The notes under the pieces are model-generated. The model did not search any database and was not told the DNA's origin. It saw nothing but the letters and a program-made list of their open reading frames with translations. The position numbers and the translations under genes are program-made. Positions 1-6,207 of a DNA stretch of 10,549 bases are shown here, piece by piece. Every line of letters begins with the position of its first letter. Within the stretch, counting starts at the first letter, position 1. Origin of the DNA: Actinomycetales bacterium (GTDB taxonomy: Bacteria; Actinomycetota; Actinomycetes; S36-B12); the NCBI GenBank assembly GCA_017849335.1, contig JAFIHP010000093.1, forward strand, positions 1 through 10,549, read 5' to 3'.

Positions 1-1092
1 GACGCCGCCTACGGCCAGTGGCGCGCAGACCAGCCCGGGCGGGCGGTCCTGCTCGATCGACTCCTGGCCCACGATCTGCCCGCGGGCCTGGAGGACGCAC
101 TGCCGGTGTTCCCGGTCGGCGGGAGCATGGCGACGCGCAAGGCCTCGGGCGAGGTCATCAACGCCATCGCCGAGGTCATGCCCGAGCTGTGGGGCGGCTC
201 GGCCGACCTCGCCGAGTCCAACAACACCACCATCGAGGGCGCGCCGAGCTTCCTGCCCGCCGGCAACCCGGCGGGCGGTTCGCCGTACGGCCGCGTCCTG
301 CACTTCGGAATCCGCGAGCACGCGATGGGGTCCGCGCTGAACGGCATCGCCCTCGACGGGCTCACCCGCCCGTTCGGTGGCACGTTCCTGGTCTTCTCGG
401 ACTACATGCGCGGTGCCGTGCGCCTGGCAGCGCTCATGGACGTGCCCGTCACGTACGTGTGGACGCACGACTCCATCGGGCTGGGCGAGGACGGGCCGAC
501 GCATCAGCCGGTCGAGCACCTGTGGGCCCTGCGGGCCATCCCGAACCTCGCGATCGTCCGTCCGGCCGACGCGAACGAGACCGCGGCCGCCTGGCGGGCC
601 ACGTTGCACCAGCGTGGTCCGGTCGGACTGGTCCTGACGCGGCAGAACGTGCCGACGCTCGACCTGGACACCGACACGGTGCGCACGGGTGTGTCGCGCG
701 GCGGGTACGTCGTGCTCGACAGCGACGCTCCCCAGGTCGTGCTGCTGGCCACCGGCTCGGAGGTGCAGATCGCGCTCGCCGCGGCGTCGCTGCTCGAGGC
801 GGACGGCATCGGCGCCCGCGTCGTCTCCATGCCGTGCGTGGAGTGGTTCGACGCCCAGGATCAGGCGTACCGCGACACCGTCATCCCGCCGTCGGTGCGC
901 GCCCGCGTCAGCGTCGAGGCCGGCGCGACCCTCGGCTGGTGGCGCTACGTCGGCAGCGACGGTCGTGTCGTCGGCCTGGACCACTTCGGCGCCAGCGCCG
1001 ACCAGGCCACGCTCTACCGCGAGTTCGGCATCACCGCGGAGGCGGTGGCGGCGGCAGCTCGCGAGTCCATCGCCGACGCCGGCCGGCACTGA
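1..1092 (+). CDS. tkt: Transketolase, C-terminal part (5' end outside window)
   Basis: Transketolase is a cytosolic thiamine-diphosphate enzyme that moves two-carbon ketol units between sugar phosphates in the non-oxidative pentose phosphate pathway. The reading frame is open from base 1 and ends at TGA 1090-1092, giving 363 residues. Family members are about 700 residues, so roughly the N-terminal half (the main cofactor-diphosphate domain) lies off the left edge. The visible part holds the pyrimidine-binding domain and the C-terminal domain. Residues count from the window edge: GGSADLAESNNT near 62-73; GIREHAMG with the cofactor-contacting Glu at 106; and HDSIGLGEDGPTHQ at 156-169, the substrate and cofactor loop of the family. 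A GTG or ATG inside this frame is not the true start because clear homology begins upstream of any of them. The gene lies 31 bp before tal and is probably co-transcribed with it. The assignment is secure. Confidence 0.97.
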   Translation, partial: DAAYGQWRADQPGRAVLLDRLLAHDLPAGLEDALPVFPVGGSMATRKASGEVINAIAEVMPELWGGSADLAESNNTTIEGAPSFLPAGNPAGGSPYGRVLHFGIREHAMGSALNGIALDGLTRPFGGTFLVFSDYMRGAVRLAALMDVPVTYVWTHDSIGLGEDGPTHQPVEHLWALRAIPNLAIVRPADANETAAAWRATLHQRGPVGLVLTRQNVPTLDLDTDTVRTGVSRGGYVVLDSDAPQVVLLATGSEVQIALAAASLLEADGIGARVVSMPCVEWFDAQDQAYRDTVIPPSVRARVSVEAGATLGWWRYVGSDGRVVGLDHFGASADQATLYREFGITAEAVAAAARESIADAGRH

Positions 1093-1114
1093 CCCCCTGA
1101 CCACCCGCCTCGAC

Positions 1115-1120
1115 AGGAGA
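1115..1120 (+). promoter_or_regulatory. Ribosome binding site of tal
   Basis: AGGAGA lies 3 bases before the ATG at 1124, inside the short tkt-tal spacer. It supports that ATG as the transaldolase start. No promoter-like element is visible in the 31-bp spacer, which fits co-transcription with tkt. Confidence 0.6.
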
Positions 1121-1123
1121 GAC

Positions 1124-2257
1124 ATGAGCGACGCCGACCAGACCGCTGCGAACCCCCGGATGCAGGCGCTCACCGACGCCGGAGTCTCGGCGTGGCTCGA
1201 CGACCTCGACCGCGAGCGCATCACCTCCGGGCAGCTCGCCCGGATGATCGACGAGCTGTGCGTGCGGGGCGTCACGACCAACCCGACGATCTTCGACAAG
1301 GCGATCTCCACCGGAGCCGCCGCGTACGCCGACCAGCTCGGCGCGCTCGCCGCCGACGGCAAGGACGTCGACGAGATCATCCGCGCACTGACGACCGACG
1401 ACGTCCGCGCGGCGTGCGACGTCTTCGCCGACCTGGCCGAGCAGACCGACGGCGAGGACGGGCGCGTGTCGATCGAGGTCGACCCGCGGCTCGCCGACGA
1501 CACCGACGCGACCATCGCCCAGGCAGCGCAGCTGTGGGGCATCGTCGACCGCCCGAACGCCCTCATCAAGATCCCGGCGACCAAGGCCGGCCTGCCGGCC
1601 ATCACGGCGACGATCGCCAGCGGCATCAGCGTCAACGTCACCTTGATCTTCTCCGTCGAGCGGTACCTGGAGGTCGTCGACGCCTACCAGGCAGGCCTCG
1701 AGCAGGCGGCGGCCGCCGGCCACGACCTCTCCGGCATCCGATCGGTGGCGAGCTTCTTCGTCAGCCGCATCGACACCGAGGTCGACAAGCGCCTGGCCGC
1801 TGTCGGGAACGCCGAGGCCGGCATCCTGACGGGCCAGGCGGCCCTGGCCAGTGCCCGGCTCGCATGGCAGGCGCACCTCGACTCCCTCGCCACCCCCCGC
1901 TGGCAGGCGCTCGCCGCGGCCGGCGCCAACCCGCAGCGCCCGCTGTGGGCCTCGACCGGGGTCAAGGACCCGTCGATGGATCCGACGCGGTACGTCGTCG
2001 AGCTGGTCGTCCGCGGCAGCGTCAACACGATGCCCGAGGCCACGCTCGACGCGGTCGCCGAGCACGGGGTCATCCCCGCCGACTCCGTCACCGGCACTGC
2101 CGCCGAGGCCGCCGCGACCTGGTCGGCCATCGAGGGCCTCGGCATCGCCAACGCCGACGTGTGCGAGACCCTCGAGCGCGAAGGCGTACGCAAGTTCATC
2201 GACTCGTGGGAGCAGCTGCGCGCCACCGTCGCCGCCGCGGCAGGCCGGGCGGCCTGA
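1124..2257 (+). CDS. tal: Transaldolase
   Basis: Transaldolase transfers a dihydroxyacetone unit from sedoheptulose 7-phosphate to glyceraldehyde 3-phosphate through a Schiff base, linking the pentose phosphate pathway to glycolysis in the cytosol. The product is 377 residues, the length of the longer actinobacterial type rather than the E. coli type of about 317. Visible signatures are RGVTTNPTIF near residues 48-57, the Schiff-base segment ALIKIPATKAG with the probable catalytic Lys at 149, FFVSRIDTEVDK in the middle, and STGVKDPSMDPTRYV followed by GSVNTMPEATLDA in the C-terminal half. The ATG at 1124 is chosen because AGGAGA precedes it and the protein then begins with the usual leader before the LDDLDRERI helix. 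The TGA at 2255-2257 is separated from the zwf ATG by a single base, which implies translational coupling. Confidence 0.97.
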   Translation: MSDADQTAANPRMQALTDAGVSAWLDDLDRERITSGQLARMIDELCVRGVTTNPTIFDKAISTGAAAYADQLGALAADGKDVDEIIRALTTDDVRAACDVFADLAEQTDGEDGRVSIEVDPRLADDTDATIAQAAQLWGIVDRPNALIKIPATKAGLPAITATIASGISVNVTLIFSVERYLEVVDAYQAGLEQAAAAGHDLSGIRSVASFFVSRIDTEVDKRLAAVGNAEAGILTGQAALASARLAWQAHLDSLATPRWQALAAAGANPQRPLWASTGVKDPSMDPTRYVVELVVRGSVNTMPEATLDAVAEHGVIPADSVTGTAAEAAATWSAIEGLGIANADVCETLEREGVRKFIDSWEQLRATVAAAAGRAA

Positions 2258-2258
2258 G

Positions 2259-3800
2259 ATGGCGGACACGCACGACGTGTACACGAACCCGCTGCGCGAC
2301 CCGCTCGACCAGCGCCTCCCGCGGGTCGCCGGCCCCTGCGGCATCGCGCTCTCCGGCGTCACCGGTGACCTGTCGCGCAAGAAGGTCATGCCGGCGCTCT
2401 ACGACCTGGCCAACCGCGGACTGCTGCCGCCCGGCTTCGGGCTGACCGGGTTCGCCCGTCGGGACTGGGCCGACCAGGACTTCGCCCAGATCGTGCACGA
2501 CTCGGTCCGCGAGCACGCGCGCACGCCCTTCCGGGAGGAGGTCTGGCGGCAGCTCGCGGAGGGGATCCGCTTCGTCGCCGGCGACCTCGCCGATCCCGAG
2601 GCGTACCAGCGGCTCAAGGCGGTCGTCGCCGAGCTCGACGCCTCGCGCGGCACGGGCGGGAACCACGCGTTCTACCTCTCCATCCCCCCGGGCCTGTTCC
2701 CGGTCGTGCTGGAGCACCTGAAGAGCTCCGGACTCGCGGAGAACGAGCCGGGGTCCTGGCGCCGCGTCGTCATCGAGAAGCCGTTCGGCCACGACCTGAC
2801 GAGCGCCCGCGAGCTCAACCGCATCGTCGACCAGGTGTTCGACGCGAGCTCGGTGTTCCGGATCGACCACTACCTCGGCAAGGAGACCGTCCAGAACATC
2901 CTGGCGGTCCGGTTCGCGAACACGATGTACGAGCCCCTGTGGAACGCGAACTATGTCGACAACGTGCAGATCACCATGGCGGAGGACATCGGCATCGGCG
3001 GACGGGCCGGGTACTACGACGGCATCGGCGCCGCCCGCGACGTCATCCAGAACCACCTCCTGCAGCTGCTGGCCCTGACCGCCATGGAGGAGCCGCTCTC
3101 CTTCGCCGCCGACGACGTCCGCGCGGAGAAGGAGAAGGTCCTGCGGGCGGTGAAGCTCCCCCGCGAGCTCGGCAAGCACACCAGCCGCGGCCAGTACGCG
3201 AACGGCTGGCAGGGTGGCGTGCCGGTCGTCGGCTACCTGGAGGAACAGGGCATCGACCCGCACAGCACGACCGAGACCTACGCGGCGATCCGCGTCGACA
3301 TCGAGAACCGCCGCTGGGCGGGCGTCCCGTTCTACCTGCGCACCGGCAAGCGGCTCGGGCGCCGGGTCACCGAGGTCGCCGTCGTGTTCAAGCGCGCCCC
3401 CCACCTGCCGTTCGCGAAGACCGCGGTCGAGGAGCTCAGCAACAACGCGTTCGTGTTCCGTATCCAGCCGGACGAGGGCATCACCGTCCGCTTCGGGTCC
3501 AAGGTGCCGAACACGTCGACCGTCCAGGTGCGCGACGTCACGATGGACTTCCAGTACGGCGAGTCGTTCGTCGACTCGAGCCCGGAGGCATACGAGCGGC
3601 TCATCCTCGACGTGCTGCTGGGAGACCCGCCCCTGTTCCCCCGGCACGAGGAGGTCGAGCTCGGTTGGCAGGTCCTCGACCCGGTGCTGGACTACTGGGC
3701 CGCGAACGGCGCACCGGAGCAGTACGCGTCCGGCGGCTGGGGACCGGCCTCGAGCTACGACATGATCGCTCGCGACGGACGCACCTGGAGGCGGCCATGA
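2259..3800 (+). CDS. zwf: Glucose-6-phosphate 1-dehydrogenase
   Basis: This enzyme oxidises glucose 6-phosphate to 6-phosphogluconolactone, reducing NADP (or NAD), and is the entry step of the oxidative pentose phosphate pathway. The 513-residue length is typical. The N-terminal Rossmann fingerprint is GVTGDLSRKK (33-42). IEKPFG is at 172-177. The substrate and catalytic signature RIDHYLGKE is at 201-209, so by comparison with the Leuconostoc enzyme Asp203 and His204 correspond to its Asp177 and His178, and His266 in QNHLLQ to the general base His240. The C-terminal domain includes YLRTGKRL near 360. The ATG at 2259 has no strong ribosome binding site but starts one base after the tal stop, so coupled translation is likely. 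The 3' end overlaps opcA by four bases. All expected catalytic residues are present. Confidence 0.98.
   Translation: MADTHDVYTNPLRDPLDQRLPRVAGPCGIALSGVTGDLSRKKVMPALYDLANRGLLPPGFGLTGFARRDWADQDFAQIVHDSVREHARTPFREEVWRQLAEGIRFVAGDLADPEAYQRLKAVVAELDASRGTGGNHAFYLSIPPGLFPVVLEHLKSSGLAENEPGSWRRVVIEKPFGHDLTSARELNRIVDQVFDASSVFRIDHYLGKETVQNILAVRFANTMYEPLWNANYVDNVQITMAEDIGIGGRAGYYDGIGAARDVIQNHLLQLLALTAMEEPLSFAADDVRAEKEKVLRAVKLPRELGKHTSRGQYANGWQGGVPVVGYLEEQGIDPHSTTETYAAIRVDIENRRWAGVPFYLRTGKRLGRRVTEVAVVFKRAPHLPFAKTAVEELSNNAFVFRIQPDEGITVRFGSKVPNTSTVQVRDVTMDFQYGESFVDSSPEAYERLILDVLLGDPPLFPRHEEVELGWQVLDPVLDYWAANGAPEQYASGGWGPASSYDMIARDGRTWRRP
3787..3791 (+). promoter_or_regulatory. Ribosome binding site of opcA
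   Basis: GGAGG lies inside the 3' end of zwf, 5 bases before the ATG at 3797. It fixes the opcA start at the ATGA overlap and excludes upstream in-frame starts that would run through zwf. Confidence 0.7.
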
Positions 3801-4693
3801 CCGTTCGACTCGAGGACACCAGCGGAAGCGCCGTCGCCGCCGCGATCGCCGCGGAACGGCACCGGATGGGCTCACCGGCCACCGGGATGGTGCTGACCCT
3901 GCTCATTCTGACCGACGAGGAGTACCAGGCCGATGCGACGGCGGCTGCCGTCTCGGCGGCTCGGCAGCATCCGATGCGCATCGTCACCTTGATCCCTCGA
4001 CCGAGCAAGCACGAGGCGAGGCTCGACGCCGAGATCGCCGTGGGAGGCGACGACGGTCCCGGAGAGGTGGCCGTCCTGCGCCTGCGCGGCCAGCTCGCCG
4101 AGCACGCGAACTCGGTCGCCATCCCCCTGCTGCTGTCCGACACCCCGGTGGTGGCCTTCTGGCCCGAGGGCGCACCGCTGCTGCCGGAGGACGACCCGAT
4201 CGGACGGCACGCGCAGCGCCGCATCACCGACTCGGCGTCGGCCGAGGACGTCGACCGGGCGCTCGCCGACCGGGCCGCCGGCTACCGACCCGGCGACTCC
4301 GACCTGGCCTGGACCCGGCTGACGCCGTGGCGATCGGTGCTCGCCTCGGCGCTCGACCAGCCCAACGCGACGATCACCGCGGCTTCCGTGGCAGCCGAGG
4401 AGGGGAACGCCAGCTCGGTCCTGCTCGCGTCATGGCTGCATCGGCGCCTGAAGGTGCCGGTGACCCGCTCGACGTCGGCCGGACCGGGGATCACCGAGGT
4501 CCGGCTAACGACGGAGGCGGGCGACATCGCTGTCAGCCGCACCGACGGGGTCACCGCCATCTTGTCGCGACCGGGCGTGCCCGACTCCCGGGTGGCGCTC
4601 CCCCGCCGCGACCTGGCGGAGCTGCTCGCCGAGGACCTGCGCCGACTCGACCCGGACGAGGTCTACGGCGACGTCATCGGACACCTGGTCTAG
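3797..4693 (+). CDS. opcA: OpcA, glucose-6-phosphate dehydrogenase assembly/activator protein
   Basis: OpcA is a non-enzymatic partner of glucose-6-phosphate dehydrogenase, known from cyanobacteria and actinobacteria, where it is needed for full Zwf activity (through oligomer assembly or allosteric activation). The product has 298 residues, a usual actinobacterial length. Family features visible are the N-terminal MVLTLLILTDEE strand region (near 32-43), RIVTLIPRP, the LRLRGQLAEHANSVAIPLLLSDTPVVAFWP core (near 94-123), an LAWTRLTPWRSVLA segment (near 170-183), and an SWLHRRLKVP segment (near 213-222). There is no signal peptide or membrane segment. Its ATG overlaps the zwf TGA (ATGA at 3797-3800), so the two partners are probably made in a fixed ratio. 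The 2-bp gap to pgl continues the operon. The molecular role in this organism is inferred from family and position. Confidence 0.95.
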   Translation: MTVRLEDTSGSAVAAAIAAERHRMGSPATGMVLTLLILTDEEYQADATAAAVSAARQHPMRIVTLIPRPSKHEARLDAEIAVGGDDGPGEVAVLRLRGQLAEHANSVAIPLLLSDTPVVAFWPEGAPLLPEDDPIGRHAQRRITDSASAEDVDRALADRAAGYRPGDSDLAWTRLTPWRSVLASALDQPNATITAASVAAEEGNASSVLLASWLHRRLKVPVTRSTSAGPGITEVRLTTEAGDIAVSRTDGVTAILSRPGVPDSRVALPRRDLAELLAEDLRRLDPDEVYGDVIGHLV

Positions 4694-4695
4694 CG

Positions 4696-5472
4696 GTGCC
4701 CGTCGTCGACGTCGTCCGGCACCTGGACGCGGACGAGCTCGCGGAGGCAGCGGCCGGCCGCCTGGCGACGCGGATCGTCGAGCGGCAGTCCGCAGCGGGC
4801 ATGGCGCACGTCTGCCTGACGGGCGGGCGGATCGGCACCGCGATGCTGGCCGCCCTGGCCGGGAGCGCGGCACGGGATGCGATCGACTGGGGTGCCGTGC
4901 ACGTGTGGTGGGGCGACGAGAGGTTCCTGCCCGTCGGCGACCCCGAGCGCAACGAGACCGGTGCCCGATCGGCTCTGCTGGACCACGTGCGGATCCCCGC
5001 GGACCACGTCCACCCGATGCCAGCCACCGGTTCGTTCGGCGACGACGTCGATGCCGCGGCCGCCGCCTACGCCGATGAGCTCGCGCGCCGGGCACGCCCG
5101 GAGGACCACGCCGACGTCCCCTCGATGGACGTGTGCCTGCTCGGGATCGGCCCGGACGCGCACGTCGCCTCGCTGTTCCCCGGGATGCCGGCGCTGCACG
5201 ACGAACGTGCGGTGTGCGGTGTCCGGGGGGCTCCGAAGCCGCCGCCCACCCGCATCACGTTGACGCTGCCGTCGGTGAACGCCGCACGCGAGGTCTGGAT
5301 CCTCGCCAGCGGAGCCGAGAAGGCGTCCGCGGTGCGGCTGGCCCTGGACCCGGAGGCCGGTGCGTTCCAGGTGCCGGCCGCCGGCGCCCGCGGTCGCGAA
5401 CGGACGCTCTTCCTCGTCGACGACGCCGCCGCCGGGAAGCTCCCGGCGGACCTAGGCCGTCCGGGCGCCTAG
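4696..5472 (+). CDS. pgl: 6-phosphogluconolactonase (Pgl/DevB family)
   Basis: This enzyme hydrolyses 6-phosphogluconolactone, the Zwf product, to 6-phosphogluconate. The chosen start is GTG at 4696, two bases after the opcA TAG, giving 258 residues, close to the family norm; starting earlier would extend the frame into opcA. Signatures are CLTGGRIG near 37-44, the GDERFLP motif at 73-79 followed by the conserved NETGARSALL, and LGIGPDAHVASLFPG with the probable catalytic His at 156. Most relatives have Gly where Ala155 stands. A Shine-Dalgarno sequence is hardly visible, so initiation probably depends on ribosomes ending opcA. It is the last gene of the plus-strand operon. Its TAG at 5470-5472 lies inside a small inverted repeat and only 9 bp from the stop of the convergent rbpA. 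Confidence 0.94.
   Translation: MPVVDVVRHLDADELAEAAAGRLATRIVERQSAAGMAHVCLTGGRIGTAMLAALAGSAARDAIDWGAVHVWWGDERFLPVGDPERNETGARSALLDHVRIPADHVHPMPATGSFGDDVDAAAAAYADELARRARPEDHADVPSMDVCLLGIGPDAHVASLFPGMPALHDERAVCGVRGAPKPPPTRITLTLPSVNAAREVWILASGAEKASAVRLALDPEAGAFQVPAAGARGRERTLFLVDDAAAGKLPADLGRPGA
5429..5449. terminator. GC-rich hairpin at the pgl/rbpA convergence, possible terminator
   Basis: A perfect 9-bp inverted repeat, CCGCCGGGA (5429-5437) and TCCCGGCGG (5441-5449), has a 3-base AGC loop. It lies within the last codons of pgl and about 33 bases past the rbpA stop in the minus direction. It could end rbpA transcription and hinder read-through from pgl. Neither strand has a T tract, so it is at best a tract-less actinobacterial-style terminator. 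It may also be a by-product of Gly/Pro/Ala-rich coding sequence. Confidence 0.35.
5452..5472. repeat. Short inverted repeat containing the pgl stop codon
   Basis: CTAGGC at 5452-5457 and GCCTAG at 5467-5472 form a 6-bp inverted repeat around a 9-base loop; the last three bases are the pgl TAG stop. It directly follows the 9-bp hairpin at 5429-5449. CTAG-containing words are rare in high-GC genomes, which makes this pair noticeable, but the stem is short and could be chance. Confidence 0.35.
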
Positions 5473-5481
5473 ACCGTCGGG

Positions 5482-5817
5482 CTACGCGCCGCCGCGGAGC
5501 TTGGCGAGCGCTTCCTCGAGGATCGCCGCGCCGTCGACGTCCGAGCGCCGCTCCTTCACGTAGGCCAGGTGCGTCTTGTAGGGCTCGATCTTCGGCGGGG
5601 CCGGCGGGTTGTCCTTGTCCGGGCCGGCGGGAAGGCCGCAGCGCGGGCAGTCCCACTCCTCCGGGATCGCCGCGTCGGCCGCGAAGCTCGGCCGCGCCTC
5701 GTGCCCGCGCGAGCACCAGAACGAGATCCAGACCCGGGGGGCCGCCTCGCCCCGCTCGGCCTCCCCCATCGGTCCGGCGCCGACTCGGCTTCCGCGGATC
5801 GCGCTGCCACCTGCCAT
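5482..5817 (-). CDS. rbpA: RNA polymerase-binding protein RbpA
   Basis: RbpA is an actinobacterial protein that binds RNA polymerase and the principal sigma factor, stabilises open promoter complexes and affects rifampicin sensitivity. The product has 111 residues (111 in Mycobacterium tuberculosis, about 124 in Streptomyces). The core has W-CSRGHE, PSFA-DA-IPEEWDCPRCG-PAG, then KTHLAYVKERRSD and the C-terminal ILEEALAKLR helix that forms the sigma-interaction region. Four potential zinc ligands, Cys35, His39, Cys57 and Cys60, match those of the Streptomyces coelicolor protein. The ATG at 5815-5817 is preceded by AAGGG with a 6-base spacer. The gene lies 61 bp after secG on the same strand, with an exact 19-bp tandem duplication in that spacer. 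It faces pgl tail to tail. Confidence 0.97.
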   Translation of the reverse strand: MAGGSAIRGSRVGAGPMGEAERGEAAPRVWISFWCSRGHEARPSFAADAAIPEEWDCPRCGLPAGPDKDNPPAPPKIEPYKTHLAYVKERRSDVDGAAILEEALAKLRGGA

Positions 5818-5823
5818 GTGGTG

Positions 5824-5828
5824 CCCTT
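5824..5828 (-). promoter_or_regulatory. Ribosome binding site of rbpA
   Basis: On the minus strand AAGGG is followed after 6 bases by the ATG at 5817. It supports the annotated start and leaves only a few bases between it and the tandem duplication upstream. Confidence 0.55.
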
Positions 5829-5835
5829 CTTCCCG

Positions 5836-5873
5836 ATCGGTGTGCTGCGTGTGAATCGGTGTGCTGCGTGTGA
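5836..5873. repeat. Exact 19-bp tandem duplication in the secG-rbpA spacer
   Basis: The unit ATCGGTGTGCTGCGTGTGA occurs at 5836-5854 and again, with no mismatch and no spacer, at 5855-5873. It fills most of the 61-bp spacer between secG and rbpA. Read on the minus strand, each unit with the neighbouring base gives a TTCACA word, 5 of 6 matches to a -35 box, but I see no TANNNT -10 at 16-19 bases downstream of either. It may be a recent slippage duplication or a duplicated regulatory site. Confidence 0.9.
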
Positions 5874-5878
5874 ACGGC

Positions 5879-6127
5879 TCAGGTGGACGAGCTGACCAGC
5901 AGGCCCACGGCGACGATGCACGCTGCCCACACCAGGCCCAGCCCGACCGTGAGCCGGTCGAGGTTCTTCTCCGCCACCGACGACCCGCCGATCGACGACG
6001 AGACGCCGCCGCCGAACATGTCGGACAGTCCGCCGCCCTTACCGCGATGCAGCAGGATCAGGACGACCAGCAGGACGCTGGTGATCACGAGGATCACGGC
6101 GAGCGTGATCGTGAGCACGGTGATCAT
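5879..6127 (-). CDS. secG: Preprotein translocase subunit SecG
   Basis: SecG is the small accessory subunit of the SecYEG channel in the cytoplasmic membrane and aids SecA-driven export. The 82-residue product shows the family layout: a first hydrophobic helix at about residues 3-26, the cytosolic loop with LLHRGKGGGLSDMFGGG (SecG hallmark), then a second hydrophobic helix at about 60-79. The ATG at 6125-6127 is preceded by AGGAGT with a 7-base spacer. It follows tpiA by 80 bp on the same strand and precedes rbpA by 61 bp. The tpi-secG order is common in actinobacteria. The wider spacer suggests its own promoter or an attenuated read-through from the glycolytic operon. Confidence 0.96.
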   Translation of the reverse strand: MITVLTITLAVILVITSVLLVVLILLHRGKGGGLSDMFGGGVSSSIGGSSVAEKNLDRLTVGLGLVWAACIVAVGLLVSSST

Positions 6128-6134
6128 GCGCAGG

Positions 6135-6140
6135 ACTCCT
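6135..6140 (-). promoter_or_regulatory. Ribosome binding site of secG
   Basis: AGGAGT on the minus strand lies 7 bases before the ATG at 6127 and supports that start for the 82-residue product. Confidence 0.6.
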
Positions 6141-6154
6141 GGTGGCAGAACGAT

Positions 6155-6175
6155 GCCCCACGCCGTGCGAGGGGC
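6155..6175 (-). terminator. Hairpin in the tpiA-secG spacer, possible terminator or attenuator
   Basis: The outer arms GCCCC (6155-6159) and GGGGC (6171-6175) enclose an A-A mismatch and inner arms CGC (6161-6163) and GCG (6167-6169) around a 3-base loop. On the minus strand it lies about 32 bases after the tpiA stop and is followed by ATCGTTCT, not a true T tract. It could end or attenuate transcription from the gap-pgk-tpiA operon, or structure the secG leader. Confidence 0.35.
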
Positions 6176-6185
6176 GGACCCGTAG

Positions 6186-6191
6186 AGGATA
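6186..6191 (-). promoter_or_regulatory. Possible -10 box of a secG promoter
   Basis: TATCCT on the minus strand fits TANNNT and lies about 59 bases before the secG ATG. No convincing -35 hexamer is seen 16-18 bases upstream, where the sequence is the 3' end of tpiA. This is a weak candidate only. Confidence 0.25.
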
Positions 6192-6207
6192 CAGGCAGCG
6201 GACCGGA

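Noticed and set aside
2355..2384. Altered nucleotide-binding motif in G6PDH (SGVTGDLS, where many relatives have FGVTGDLA)
   Set aside because: The GxxGDL core and following basic residues are intact; Ser at the last position is common, and the residue before the core is variable.
1031..2389. 452-codon minus-strand frame opposite tal
   Set aside because: Antisense to transaldolase and crossing three genes; composition is Gly/Asp/Arg/Val-rich and no motif is recognisable.
2196..3875. 559-codon open frame on the minus strand opposite zwf
   Set aside because: It is antisense to a clear zwf; the translation is Arg/Val/Asp/Leu-rich low-information sequence with no recognisable domain. Long antisense frames are expected at this GC content.
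5482..5817. Possible loss of zinc binding in RbpA
   Set aside because: Cys35, His39, Cys57 and Cys60 are all present, as in the Streptomyces protein.
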